A DNA stretch of 64,000 nucleotides from Amorphophallus konjac (GCA_022559845.1 CM040127.1:37658708-37722707), one strand, 5' to 3'; positions 10,897 to 22,079 are shown, counted from the stretch's first letter. The notes: generated by a model not told the origin, from the sequence alone. Program-made: numbers and translations.

Positions 10897-10949
10897 AAAT
10901 GGTAGATTCATTCACCCCCCCCTCTGAATACATAGCACCGAACCCAACA

Positions 10950-11461
10950 GAATACCCCTTTGATTCGGACCACCATTCCAGATCATTGAAGGAATAAACC
11001 CTTCTCTCCGCCCTCGTGGCTCGCCTTCCAACAACTTTGGCTGTCACAGCCCGCTCTCTAATGTCTACCGGCTTTACGGCCCACTTCCCCAACTTTGGCT
11101 TCTATAGCCCACCTCTCAACATCCTTCGGCTTCCCGGGCCCCGACCCTTGTGGCCCGGTTTCTCGACCTCGATCATCGGCCTCCGGGCCAACAGCTATCC
11201 AATTATTGGCTCCCATGCCAACAGCTTTTCAACAATCAGCTCTTAAGCCGACATCTTTTCTAATCATCGGCATCCGAGCCGACAGCTATCCAATTACTGG
11301 CATCCACGCCAGCAGCTGTCTAGAGTTGTTATAAAGAGGAAAAAGAGAGAAGAGAAAAAAAGAGGAAAGAGAAGAGATAAGATACCCTGGGAGGGCAAGT
11401 GCGGCCACGTGCACCGCTTGACCTCATCCTTCACCCGCGCTACCCGTGGGTGGGGGGTATT
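10950..11461 (+). repeat. Unclassified LTR-like remnant with spaced GGC...GCC motifs
   Basis: No coding region. The sequence holds recurring short motifs of the form TTGGC-N-GCC-ACAGC roughly every 35-40 bp (for example around 11200-11320), then a TATA-like TTATAAAG near 11328 and a purine-rich GAGAAGAGAAAA tract. That order resembles U3, TATA and leader start in the other LTRs here, so it may be the left part of another LTR cut by the family-D LTR. No boundary could be fixed. Confidence 0.4.
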
Positions 11462-11577
11462 TGTGGACATTAAAAATTATCACCCCATGTTTATGTGCTG
11501 GGGAATAAAGGAGAGGAGAAAAGGGAAGAGAAGATGAAAAGAAGAAAAGAAGAAAAGGAAGCCACCCTATTGTGCCC

Positions 11578-12145
11578 CCCAGCGGCACGCTCTCACAAGC
11601 CCCAGTGGCACACCTCTCTCAATGCCTTCAGCGGCACACCTGCTGGTGCCCTCGAGCGGCACAACCTTGAAGCCCCTTAGCGGCACACCTACTGGTGCCC
11701 TCCAGTGGCACACCTTAGCTGCCCTATCAACGGCACACTCCCCTCAAGACCCCTCAGCGGCACGCTCCCAGGTGTCCTCCAACGGTACGCCCTTCTGGGC
11801 CTCGCAGCGTCTCCACCTCGGCCTGTCTCCCAGCGGCACTCCCCTGCTGCCCCCCTGGCCGACACACCCTGTGCCTTCACCCCGGCACACCCTGTGCCTA
11901 ACTCTCCCAGGCACACTCGTGCCCCTGCTACCCGGTGCACCCCGAAGACCCGCGCTCTACCCGGCACACCCCAAGCGGGTTATATCCGGCGCACTCCTCC
12001 AAAGCCGTCAGTGACACACCCATGGCAGCACCCCTGCGGCACGCCTACGAGCTCCTCCAGCGGCACGCTTTTGCAGGCTTGCAGTGGCACGCTTTTACGG
12101 TCTTCCAGCGGCACGAGTTTTCGCCCGTTCAACGGCACACTTCGG
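11578..12145 (+). repeat. U3 array of AGCGGCAC motifs in the family-D LTR
   Basis: About 20 copies of (C/T)AGCGGCAC(A/G)C, or one mismatch, spaced about 20-40 bp in otherwise different sequence, ending about 200 bp before the TATA box at 12342. The opposite-strand family-D copy carries the complement GTGCCGCTG repeatedly around 59690-59870 and 60335-60500. Confidence 0.8.
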
Positions 12146-12341
12146 CTATTCCTCACCCGGCGCGACCGGCAAGCAATCTTAGCGCCATGCCCTACGATCC
12201 TTGGCGCGCAGCGAGCTAGCTGAGGTGTCGCCCAGGAGTGGAGGCACGCTGGCTACCCCGCTGCCACCAAGGATGGGGAAGGTCAAATCCCATTCAATGC
12301 CAGTCACGCTTCCCGCCTTCAACCGATCCCGCCATGGGAGG

Positions 12342-12348
12342 TATAAAA
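12342..12348 (+). promoter_or_regulatory. TATA box of the family-D LTR
   Basis: TATAAAA in the context GAGGTATAAAAAGACC, followed by a purine-rich GAGAAGAAGAGAAAG leader start at about 12400. The opposite-strand copy has the equivalent box at 59465-59472. Confidence 0.65.
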
Positions 12349-12889
12349 AGACCCCTTCTCCATGTGAACAGGGAGGGGGAGAACAGACGAAGGGAGATGC
12401 ACAGAGCAGAAGAGAAGAAGAGAAAGAGAAGAATAGAAGAAGAAGAGAGAAGAAGAGAAGGAGCCTGCCGCTCCCGCCACCGTCTGTGCGAAGAGAAGGA
12501 GAAAAGAGAGAAGTGGAGAAGAGAAAAAGGGGGGGGGGGAGCTCATGCTCCATCCCTCTTCCCTATTGTATCCCATTCCCCCCCCCCTCACCGTGGCTTG
12601 TTCTTTCTTGCTTTTTTCCCTTTTCCCTTTGTTTGTGTTGCAATGTATTAGCTCCTTTGGGGCATTCCTCTTGTGAGAATAGAAATAGAAGGTTTACGAA
12701 TATTTTTGATGTCTTTCTAAGGCATTTCTTGCGTGTTTGCATCCCTTGGTGTTTTCCTCCCCTTTCGGTTTTCCACCGACTACTTCTGAGTGCCACGGCT
12801 TCCCTCAAGTGTTTCACCCTAGGACTTCTCCCTCAGCTGGTGCATCCCTCGCCCAAACCTAGCCCGGCTCGTTTGCATCTTCTTTCCAC

Positions 12890-14235
12890 CGGCACACCTC
12901 TAGACTGCGCCTTCTGGCCCGGCACAGCCTCTATGCCCCTGGCCGATGCAGCCCTTTAACCTCTCTAGTCCGGTACACCCTGGTTTAGCCTCAGCCCGAT
13001 ACACCCTAGCCTTACCTTGCACACCTTCCCTGGCTCACCTCGACCGGCACACTCCAGCCAGCTTGATCCGGTACGCCCCAGCTTGCCTTTACCGGGCACA
13101 CCCTTAGGGTGCTCCACCCGGCACACTTCCAACGGCCTTTGGCCGGCGCACTCCCCCAGCCTGCGTAACCCGGTGCATCCCCCCCAGCCAGTCTAGCCCG
13201 GTACACACCGATTAACCCCCCCTACCCAGCACGGTCTTAACCCCTCAACCCGGCGCACTCCTAACCCCTCCACCAGGCACACCCTCCATCCAGTTCCAGC
13301 CCGGCACAGCCTCCCAGCCTGCCTTGGCCTGCACATCCCTTTGGCCTGTGCCCTGGCCGGTACACCTCCCAGCCTGCCCTGGCCAGCACACCCTTAGCCT
13401 ATTTTAGCCCAGCGTCTCCCATTAGCTGATTTCTATGGGGTTTCCGAAGTTTTTTTAAAGGTGTTGCTGCCCCCGGCACACACCTCGAGTTGTTGGGTCA
13501 CGCCACTCCTTGTGGGCGTGTTCCCCTTTTACTCCCTTACCATCCGGGTCAAGGGGAGATGCTACCGAATTTTCATCAAAATTAACATAATAACAATAAT
13601 AACAAAAGAAAAGTAATAAGACAAAAGGAAACAACAAATGAACAGAATAAACACTAATGCAACGGCTTCACTGAAATAACAAAGGAACTACGGAGAGCCC
13701 GAATCACTGAACATTCACATCAACATAGCGGTCTACTGAACATAGCCACAAGCATAGTCTACATGAATAAAAGGAAACCAAATCAAAACTCACGCATCCA
13801 TTCCATGAATAAAAAGGAGAACCCCTTTATGCATTTCATGAATAAAAAAGAAAATCATCACGCATGCATTTCATGAATAAAAGAAAACTCCTCACATGAG
13901 CCTCGTGATTAAGGGGATCTCCCCTTGGCCTTACCCCATCCAAGCCTTCCCGGCACACCCTGGTCGTGTCCTGCCCGGCACGCCTTAATCACCCCTACCC
14001 GGTGCACCTTCCCCTGAGCCTTCACCAGTGCACCCAACCCCAGGCCTTGCCCGGTACACCCTAGTTCGATCCTTGCCCGGCACAGCCTAACCATGCCTTG
14101 TCCGGCACACCCCAACCGTGCCTTGCCCGGCACACTTCGCCCAGCCCTTGCCCGGCACGCCATAGCCTAACCCCTGCCCGGCACACCTCAGCCCAGCCTT
14201 GTCCGGCACACCTCTCCTAGGCCTTACCCGGCGCA
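12890..14235 (+). repeat. Leader array of CCCGGCACACC motifs in the family-D LTR
   Basis: Dozens of copies of CCCGG(C/T)(A/G)CACC spaced about 20-40 bp, in two blocks (about 12890-13400 and 13945-14235) separated by AT-rich sequence. They lie downstream of the TATA box, so they would be transcribed. The core CGGCACACC is shared with the U3 array. The opposite-strand copy has sparser variants (GTACCGCTG type) around 57940-58750. Confidence 0.78.
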
Positions 14236-14429
14236 CCTCCAAACTTGCATCAACCTCCCCTTTGCCTAGGCTAACCTACACAGACCTTACCCAGCTAGCA
14301 TCGACCTCACCCGAGGCTGCACCGACCATAGCCCCCCGACGTGCATTGACTTGTTGGCTCATTCTTCCACACACGCCCCAAATGCAGCAAAAAATAACAA
14401 TAACGACAAACTCACAAAAAGGGGATAAA

Positions 14430-14640
14430 TAATAATAAAACAATAATAATAAATTTAAAAATAAATAAATAAATAAATAATAGAGAAATAAATAATAATA
14501 ATAATAATAATAATAAACTTAAATAATAATAATAAAAAATAAACAAAGAAATAATAAAAATAATAATAGTAATAATAACTAACACACCAAAAAATATAAA
14601 ATAACGAAAAATAATAAAAGTTCAAACAATAATAAAATGA
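14430..14640. repeat. AT-rich AATAAT low-complexity tract
   Basis: Nearly pure AATA and AAT runs inside the family-D LTR. The opposite-strand copy has a matching TTATTATT tract at 57540-57890. An 81-codon open frame here is low-complexity and not a gene. Confidence 0.85.
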
Positions 14641-15770
14641 TGGAATCTGCTCCGCAGCCTCGTTTCTCCTCGAGACCCGGTGCAAAGGGAACATTAACAC
14701 TGCCCCTCCGAGTCAGGTTCGAACCTTAGGAACCATCCCGATATTGCCGTAATCCGACATTGCTCTGGGCCGATAGTTCGTCAAACTGGACTCGCTCCCA
14801 TTGGGATTCGTTTTTGCTCTTTCATTGAAATTATCGTAAACTCGGCATACCTTTGTACGGGTTTGTTTTCATTTACGTCGTACCTTCAATACGGACCTTT
14901 GTCCGAACATAAAGCGGTCCATGGATGACCGATAAAATCTGAATGGAACGATGCGGCTCTCATCACCCCCAGACCCTACGCATGGGAATATCAATAAGAC
15001 CTTCGTGAGCCACGCTTAGGCCTTGGGTCCGCCCCGATCATGGCCATTGTCTGACCCACATCCTCGGCCTATAGCCCACTCCCTTTGAACACATATTGGT
15101 TCTGGGATCTGATCCTGGGACATCCTCCCATTGCCCCCCCTGGCACCGGAAATATTGACGATGCCCATTCGAGCCTGACTTCGACCGCGGGGGGCCCACC
15201 GCAGTATGGTCGCAGCTTGATCTTGCACCGGGCCGATAAACTTATCGGTTTTCGACCGCTCTAACCGGGATTTAACTGAACGTTTCCCGTTCCTCTGAAC
15301 AATAAATTTGTCGTATCCCGACATACACATGTTCCGGTTTTCCCGTGACGATTACGCTATTCTCAAGCCGGACACTCGTCCGAACATTAAATGGTCAACA
15401 CATGACTGACATGAGCTCAAATACTTTCTTCATGCCCTCGTACGAGGACTTCAGTATTTCTTAATAGATTTTTATGCAATTAATTTTCTGGCCATGAGAC
15501 CCTTTTTTCCGGCGATTAATCAAGGGTGTTCCCCTTTCCGAGGGGATGTAAATAACGTCGTGACCTTTATGGCACGACGGGTTTTGGTCCTGACACGAAC
15601 TACACAATCATTTTACCAAGTCAGATCGAGCGCACCATGGGCTTCCATGAGGTCCGCATAAATCGTCACTTTGTGACTGGCACGCCCGCACACTTAATAA
15701 ACGAATAAACCCGTACTTAACAAACCAACAAACGACTAAACAATAGATTTAACGAAAAGTGCATCCAACA

Positions 15771-15852
15771 AAACCTCAAAACATTTTACTTACCTCGTCG
15801 GAAGACTCTGATCGCCGTTCCCCACCACCCTACACAGCCCCTTGTCGCCCTG
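15771..15852. other. Short pre-insertion sequence left of the family-A element
   Basis: 82 bp between the family-D LTR and the family-A element. It continues at 26368 (CCCTG before, CCCTA after). No feature is recognised. The rejoined sequence is C-rich. Confidence 0.6.
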
Positions 15853-16205
15853 TGTAATATCCCGGACCTTTCGGATCCTTCTTCATGGGTTCCAGATCTG
15901 CTTTCTCAGAGTGTCCTGTTTCGTTGTGTCCGAAATTTCATTTCGGACATCTTTTGTGTTCGGATCGGCGCGATCCAGAGTTGTTTCGGAGGCCCAGAGT
16001 GCGTCCGTGGCTTTTTCGCGCGTGTTTTTCAATTTCCGGTGTGCGTTTCAGCAATTCTTTCGGAACCTCGTTGCGGGTGAACCGGGTCATTCCCCTAAGC
16101 GATATTGGTACCGTTGCGATCGGTGCGTTCCGAGGATCGTGAAAATGTAATTTTTAATTTTTCAGTATTTTTTTAATTTTTTAGATTTTCTATAAATATC
16201 CCCCC

Positions 16206-17478
16206 TATTTTCTCTTTTTCTTTTTCTCTTCTTTCTTCTTCTTCTTCTTCCTCCTTCTTTCTTCTTCCCCCAACCGTGAGCGCCCCTCTTCCTCTCTCTC
16301 CCATTTCGATGCGGCGGGCCTCTCTCCGGCTGTAGACGGCGGCGGGGCGACGGCGCGGCGACGTGGGCGGCGGCGAGGTGATCTCGTGGGCGTGCGGTGC
16401 TCGTGGGAAGCGTGAAGGAGCGGGGATTCTAAAAGCTTTCGTCGTGATTCGTGGATGATCCGGTGCGTCTCGGGGTGAGATTGAGCTAGGGTGACGTTCC
16501 CTAGCTCTCCGCGTTTCATTTCCGTGGTTTCTAGCCCGGTGTGAGGCCGAGAGGGGTCGATTCCATGCCGGTCGGGTAAAATCATAATTTTGGGAGAGTT
16601 CGCCTAATCTATGATTTTAGGCCATGATCTCGCATTTTGATGGCTTAGAAGCATGCTAGGGGTCCCTGGCGTCTTCCCCTTTGATTTCCCCCTCTCCTAT
16701 GGAGGCATGGGGGCGTGGTTGGAATTTTTGGGCGTTTCACACCGTTTTGCCGCCGGGTCGGTGTGATGGTCCTTCCAGTGACCGTCACACAGTGTGGCGC
16801 ACCTGGGTGGGTGCATTACAGCCACGTTTTAGCCAGCTGGGGGTATTTTCTCTTTTTCTTTTTCTCTTCTTTCTTCTTCTTCTTCCTCCTTCTTTCTTCT
16901 TCCCCCAACCGTGAGCGCCCCTCTTCCTCTCTCTCCCATTTCGATGCGGCGGGCCTCTCTCCGGCTGCAGACGACGGCGGGGCGACGGAGCCGCGACGTG
17001 GGCGGCGGCGAGGTGATCTCGTGGGCGTGCGGTGCTCGTGGGAAGCGTGAAGGAGCGGGGATTCTAAAAGCTTTCATCGTGATTCGTGGATGATCCGACG
17101 CATCTCGGGGTGAGATTGAGGTAGGGTTACGTTCCCTAGCCCTCCGCGTTTCATTTCCGTGGTTTCTAGCCCGGTGTGAGGCCGAGAGGGGTCGATTCCA
17201 TGCCGAGAGGGTAAAACCATAATTTTGGGAGAGTTCGCTCGATCTATGATTTTAGTCCATGATCTTGCGTTTTGATGGCTTAGAAGCATGCCAGGGGTCC
17301 CAGGCGTCTTCCCCTTTGATTTCCCCCTCTCCTATGGAGGCATGGGGGCGTGGTTGGAATTTTTGGGCGTTTCACGCCGTTTTTCCGCCGGGTCGGTGTG
17401 ACGGTCCTTCCAGTGACCGTCACACAGTATGGCGCACCTGGGTGGGTGCGTTACAGCCACGTTTTAGCCAGCTGGGGG
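16206..17478 (+). repeat. Direct tandem duplication of about 640 bp inside the family-A LTR
   Basis: 16206-16844 and 16845-17478 start with the same TATTTTCTCTTTTTC tract and both end at TTTTAGCCAGCTGGGGG. They differ by scattered substitutions. The other family-A LTRs have a single copy of this CT-rich to GC-rich leader segment. Confidence 0.85.
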
Positions 17479-17930
17479 TCTGTGGGCTGTGACGGTCCAA
17501 CGATAGACCGCCACGGCGCTGTGACGTGCCTGGGTTGGACCGTCAGGGACGATCTGACCGTTGGCTTTCAACCGTTGATTTTTGACCGTTGGGGGTCAAG
17601 GCCTGTGATGCACCAGGCCTGACGCGTCACACCCTTGTGACGCCCCTGTGTGGGTGCGTCAGAGCGGACGTATTCCCACCCTGTAACGCACCAGAGTTGG
17701 TCTGTTACAGTCTGTGATGCACCGAGTGGCACGCATCACAGTTTGTCCCTTGGTGCCTTGTGACGCAGCAGGCTAGGTGCGTCAGGGCCTGTGACGCACC
17801 AGGGTAGGCGCGTCACAGTCATTTTTGCACTGAGGTTCTGACGCCCCTGTGTTGGGCCGTCAGATGGCTGTGACGGTCCAGCCTTAGACCGTTAGAGCCT
17901 GTAGCGCGTCTAGAGTAGACCGCCAGGATC
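17395..17930. repeat. Array of about eleven hairpins, TGTGACG type, in the family-A LTR
   Basis: Repeated inverted repeats about 30-35 bp long, with arms near CTGTGACGCACC and GGTGCGTCACAG in many diverged versions; the first is GTGTGACGGTC paired with GACCGTCACAC. They occupy the place of the TAGCGCG hairpins in the other two family-A LTRs but have different arms, resembling those in the inserted family-B LTRs instead. Confidence 0.8.
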
Positions 17931-18119
17931 AGGATTGCTCCGGATGGTTTGCAGTCCTGTAGCGCTCGTGCCTTAGCGGATTCCTAGCAGTTCGGATCTA
18001 GGCTTTGTCCTGATCGTTTTGGCTATTTTTGTGGATTTTTAGGCGTTCGTTTGGCATTTATCGGAATTTGTTTAAGGTTAATGGCAATTAGGGTTAAGTT
18101 TTTAAAATAATAATAATAA

Positions 18120-18238
<119 letters not shown>

Positions 18239-18754
18239 CTCCCTCTTTCTCTCTCTCCCTCTCACGATCTCTCCTCTCCCACTCTCTCGGTTTCGGTCCG
18301 GACGGCCGCGGATCGAGGCACGGGAGGTGTTGTTGGAACCGGCTCGTCGCGAGGAACGCGTAGACGCTGACCTCGTCGCAGTTCGTGGGACGTGGAGGTG
18401 AGACGGGGCGGGAGGAGCCGCGGTGACCCGTTGCTTGCATGCGGCACAAATCTGGTTTTCGTCGCGATTAAGGTAGGGGGATGGAATCCTTGCCTCACTA
18501 GGATCGCATTGGCATAGCATGCACGTCCATCCGACGTCGTTTTCTTCAATTTCCATGCAAAATTCCATGTTAGTGTAATTTAGGCTAAATTCTTGAAAAT
18601 CACTCCATGGGCATTGTTTTTATGTTTTGATGCATGGATTAGTTGTAGAATGTTGTGGTTTGGCAGGTTTTACAATTTTTCCACGTTTCCCCGTCGATCC
18701 GGCTCGACCGGGAGGGGGTTTGGTTTTGACCGTTTCGGTTTAAGCTCCCAGCCG

Positions 18755-19225
18755 GTGTGACGGTTCTTCTAGAGGCCGTCACACTGTAACAGCCCTGGTG
18801 GGGTGCGTTACGGCTGTGTGACGGCCCACTGTAGGGGCGTCACACTTGGTGTGGCGGCCATCTGCTAGACTGTCACATGACCGTTACTTGACTGGTTTGA
18901 CCGTTGACTTCGTATGGCGGTTGGCCTAACGGCCTGTCGGGCGGCCGTCAGGGCGTTGTAACGCGCCTTCGGGAGCGCGTTACGTTCTGTTAGAATGCTG
19001 TGGTTTTATTTTTAGCCTCGGGCGGGTGTAACGGTCCCGGGGAGGCGCGTTACGTCCGTGTAACGCCCCTACCCTGGCGCGTTACAGCCTTTGTGACGCC
19101 CCCGTCCTCGACCGTTACAGCCCTTGTAACGCACCCGTCCACGACCGTCACAGCCCTTGTGACGCTCCTTCCCTTGGCCGTCACACCCTGTGACGCGGTA
19201 GCCCTAGACCGTTACATTCCTTTGG
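18755..19225. repeat. Array of about twelve hairpins, TGTGACG/TGTAACG type, in the family-B 5' LTR
   Basis: Successive inverted repeats such as GTGTGACGG...CCGTCACAC, TGTAACGCGCC...GGCGCGTTACA and TGTGACGCC...CCGTTACAG, with about 10-base loops and 30-40 bp spacing. The 3' LTR has the equivalent array at 22815-23285. Confidence 0.8.
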
Positions 19226-19867
19226 GTTTTAATAGCATGCATGGTCAATTTCTAATGCATTCCATGTTGTATATATGCCATGTTTAGGTTGTTTTGTGAC
19301 CGATGGCTTATTAGTAGATCCCGATGGAATTGCTTTCTCTTTCCTTGTGATGGAACCACTAGTCGTAGCCCAGCGACCGAGCGTGTCGTCCCACCCGAGA
19401 GAGGTGGAGGGGTGTTCCCAATGAACGGTTTGTAAGCTAGTTACTGTGGGCCCCTGCGGTTACCGTTGCGTCCAACGGGGGGGGGACTAGCTAGAGGCCT
19501 GGCTCTAGGCAGGAGTCAGTGTGTGCACACGTGATCGGAGACTTGGACAGACACTGACGAGTGTCGCTCTGACTAGTACTTGGTTTGGTCCTGTTACGCC
19601 TCTCGCTTGTCGTGAGTCAGACTTGCGAGTTGCCGCGACGCAGTGTAAGTCGTCAGGGGACACGTCTGGTCTTGTTCTTCTAGTGGGTTGTTCCGTCTCT
19701 CACTTCACTTGGTTAGCAGTGGTTTATTCTATTGGTAGATTTATTTTCTGTTGTTATTTGTTTATTAAATTGTTCATCTGCCTTATTATTTAAATGCATG
19801 CTCTAATTGCTTTTATGTTTGCCTGCTTGTCTGTTTAGTTTAGGGTAGGGATCCGCGTGACCCCTAC

Positions 19868-19907
19868 TGAGTCTGGTTGTGACTCACCCTTCCTTCTTTC
19901 AGGTGAG
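19868..19907 (+). promoter_or_regulatory. Conserved hairpin and splice-acceptor-like block, family B
   Basis: TGAGTC and GACTCA arms (19868-19873, 19881-19886) are followed by CCTTCCTTCTTTCAG|GTGAG. The 3' LTR copy is at 23932-23972. Confidence 0.55.
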
Positions 19908-20283
19908 CCGTCCCAGTCGTCCGCCGGTCCTTCTCGCGGTTGTGCCGAGCGTCGTTAGAGTGCCAGCTGTGTTGATTTGTTTTTTGTTCTGTTGTGCCAG
20001 GGTATGCCCCGTGTAGTTGTACAGTGGACCTCTTTTTATTGAAAAATCTGGACTATTGTATTTATTCTACCACTCTGATATTTTAATCTTCCACACTTAT
20101 TTATTAGTTGCTTTCCTAATTAATATTGCGCGCCTGCGGTCCCAATTCGTTATGCAAGTCCTCAGCAAACTCCTTTAACCCTTCAGGGGTCTCATCAGCC
20201 TCTTGGGTGGCTTCCCCAGTTCTTGGTATCAGTGTATCAACTTCATCGATATATCGGTATCCGGAGCTCTGGGTCGTCACATT

Positions 20284-20295
20284 TGGTATCAGAGC
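20284..20295 (+). other. Primer-binding site of the family-B element
   Basis: TGGTATCAGAGC starts two bases after the 5' LTR end and is complementary to initiator-Met tRNA. Confidence 0.93.
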
Positions 20296-20430
20296 TGTGT
20301 TGGGGATTTGTATTAGGAATTGGAACTTGCACTGGTCCAGAGCTAGTCCACTGTGTTGTCTATTGCTGGCTTAGGATGTTTCTCGTGATTACTGATGGCT
20401 TTCCGTTATCATGTGTTTCCTAGGTTCAAG

Positions 20431-21350
20431 ATGTTGCCTCGTGGATGGAAGAAAGCTCGGGCTCCTCGGGAGGAGAGTGGCACTTCCTATGCCCCAGCTG
20501 TGCTAGCTTCCGTTAACCCTGCTCCGCGTGAAGAAGTGTCTGGTGTCCGTGGTAGAGCGTTGAAGGAATTTCTGCTGTTCCACCCACCGACTTTCGAGGG
20601 TCAATCAGATCCGGAAGCAGCTAGATCGTGGCTCGATGCCACTACGTGCGTGTTCCAGTCGATGGAGTGCGCGGATGATGAGCGAGTCATGTTGGCTACT
20701 TATCAGCTTCAAGGTACTGCACGCACGTGGTGGACTGCAGAGTGGGAGGTTGCCTTCTGTTCCCATCCGCTTCGGCAAATCACCTGGGCTGAGTTCGTTG
20801 CTGCTTTCGAGCGTGCTTACACTCCAGCCTGTCTCAAGTTAGCGAAGATGTACCAGTTTCTAGAGCTGACGCAAGGTGACATGACTGTGTTGCAGTACCA
20901 AGATAAGTTCATCGAGTTGGGCAGGTACGCGCCCCATATTTTTGCTGATGAAGCTATGAAGACTCAGTAATTTTTGCGCGGACTGAAAGCGGAATTGAGC
21001 CTGCCGTTGTTTGCTACCCGAGTGTCTGAGTTGGATTCAGCGTACCAGGCAGCTGTTGCAGTGGAGATGGAAATGGCGAGGACTCAAGGGCTTTCTCAGG
21101 CAAGAATGGTGCAGTCGACTGTTCAGTTTCAGCCGACTTACCAGCCGTCTGTCCCAGGAGTTCCTTCTGCCGTTCCTGCTGTCAGCGGTGTTTCTTCTTT
21201 TTCCGACTCCCATTTTCGGCAATTCAAGAATAAGAAGTCGAAGAGGAAGTTTGAGCATTCAATTCGGCGCCTTCCGATCCGAGTCAGCTGTCCGTTCCTT
21301 CTGTTTGACCGCGTCAAGATTTTTCCAGTGGTCAGCAGCATCTGTGTTTG
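20431..21350 (+). pseudogene. Family-B gag, interrupted
   Basis: Tekay-type gag capsid. The chosen start ATG at 20431 gives MLPRGWKKARAPREESGTS; the retrotransposon gag domain follows, with LKEFLLFHPPTFEGQSDPEA, LATYQLQGTARTWWTAEWE and ELTQGDMTVLQYQDKFIELG. A TAA at 20968-20970 replaces a CAA in a KT(E/Q)QFLRGLK motif that is open in the family-C gag. The same frame continues to about 21240, then shifts before the CCHC knuckle. It is non-functional as it stands. Confidence 0.88.
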
Positions 21351-21992
21351 AGGTGTGGTGCCAGTCATCCAGGCGTGCCGTGTTCCCTGTCGATCGCCTG
21401 TTATCGCTGTGATCAGCCGGGTCATGTGGTTCGAGACTGTCCGCTGAAGTCGACGCCGGTACAGTTTTCGCAGTTTACCCAGCCGCAGCGGCCTCAGTTT
21501 CATCTTCCTCCGCCGCCTCAACCTCAGCCGTCTTACCTACCTGCTCCAGTTCCTTCCCAGCAGTCTTCTGCAGCCAGTCGCCCTCCGAGAGGCAGGGTCA
21601 CTCACATCACTCGTGCAGAAGCTGTGGCAGCTAATCTGGTAGAAGGTACGGTTTCGATTTTCGATCGTCCAGCTCATGTTCTTTTCAATTCTGGCGCTAC
21701 TCATTCTTTTGTGTCCGAGGATTTTCTTGCTCGCATCGAGGAGCCGATGACCGAAGTGTTCTGTAATTTGCTCGTGGAGTTACCCTCTGGAGATTTCATG
21801 TCCACTCCGGTGTGCCTGGAAGATTCCCCTATTGTCGTCAGTAATCGGCCGATGCCTGTGAAGCTTTATGCATTGAAGTTGGCCGAGTACGATGCTATTC
21901 TAGGCATGGACTGGCTGGAATTGTATAGTACCGTGGTTGACTGCATATACAAGCGCGTCTATTTTATACCACGTGGGAAGCCAGCCTTTTGA
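21348..21992 (+). pseudogene. Family-B zinc knuckle and aspartic protease remnant
   Basis: It opens with a CCHC knuckle (CYRCDQPGHVVRDC, about residue 18), a Pro/Gln-rich linker and a retropepsin-like domain. The catalytic motif reads LFNSGATHSFVS where family C has LFDSGASHLFIS, so the active-site Asp is Asn (GAT to AAT). The domain runs through AILGMDWLELY to GKPAF, then a stop. About 75 bp later comes the polypurine tract, so reverse transcriptase, RNase H and integrase were lost in one deletion. The initial Met is only the frame start. Confidence 0.87.
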
Positions 21993-22065
21993 TTCCAAGG
22001 TATGCTTTAATTTTGCAGTTGCCTCCTTTCGCCTTCTGTTTAAATTTCGGGGATGAAATTTCTTT

Positions 22066-22079
22066 AAGGAGGGAGGGAC
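22066..22079 (+). other. Polypurine tract of the family-B element
   Basis: AAGGAGGGAGGGAC directly before the 3' LTR, preceded by the conserved ATTTCGGGGATGAAATTT context also found in the family-C element. Confidence 0.88.

Larger units (their letters stand above)
1..10949 (+). mobile_element. Ty1/copia SIRE/Maximus-like LTR retrotransposon, non-autonomous, 5' end outside the window
   Basis: Bases 1-562 repeat as 10329-10949, so they are the two LTR ends of one element. An initiator-Met primer-binding site follows the first LTR, and a run of AGGGGGAGA precedes the second LTR at 7960. Between them are a decayed gag with several CCHC knuckles and long non-coding DNA. I see no protease, integrase, reverse transcriptase or RNase H in any frame, so it would have needed proteins in trans. 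The gag type, the long non-coding 3' region with repeated GGGGGAG tracts and the LTR ends TGTT...AACA fit the SIRE/Maximus lineage, but without pol the lineage is an inference. A gypsy solo LTR at 4829-7242 interrupts it. Confidence 0.85.
7960..10949 (+). repeat. 3' LTR of the copia-like element (2990 bp)
   Basis: It starts TGTTGTGCCCC directly after the polypurine tract and ends CCCAACA. The last 621 bp match the 5' LTR at the window start. In order it contains U3 with a dense array of an 11-bp motif (8213-9815), two G-boxes, a TATA box (10018), a purine-rich GAGAAGAAAAAG leader start, and then R and U5. A 57-bp unit is duplicated at 10783-10896 only in this copy. The presumed TSD copy on this side is GAATA (10950-10954); its partner is outside the window. 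Confidence 0.88.
11462..15770 (+). mobile_element. Family-D LTR (about 4.3 kb), probably a solo LTR
   Basis: It begins TGTGGACATT and ends GCATCCAACA. The opposite-strand copy at 56442-60609 has the same layout and a perfect TSD, which sets the ends. Matching landmarks include the start TGTGGACA...CACCCCATG, a TATA box (12342), the CCGGGTCAAGGGGAGATGC block near 13550, and the sequence around 15626-15700. No TSD is visible here (GTATT versus AAACC) and no primer-binding site follows, so it may have recombined or lost flanking DNA. It contains two motif arrays described separately. No coding region is recognised, and the superfamily is unknown. Confidence 0.72.
15853..17957 (+). repeat. Family-A 5' LTR, part one
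   Basis: It begins TGTAATATCCCGGACC, with TATA-like CTATAAATA near 16189 and a CT-rich leader start. A segment of about 640 bp is duplicated in tandem (16206-16844, 16845-17478), followed by a TGTGACG-type hairpin array. It breaks at AGTCC, the target site of the family-B element, and resumes at 24353. Confidence 0.88.

Noticed and set aside
12201..12959. 252-codon plus-strand frame around the family-D promoter
   Set aside because: Low-complexity Glu/Lys/Arg and Pro/Ser sequence from purine tracts; it spans the TATA box and is not kept in the minus-strand copy.
11462..15770. Treating this LTR as the 5' LTR of a full element ending elsewhere in the window
   Set aside because: No primer-binding site follows 15770 and no second direct copy is present; the only other copy is on the opposite strand with its own TSD.
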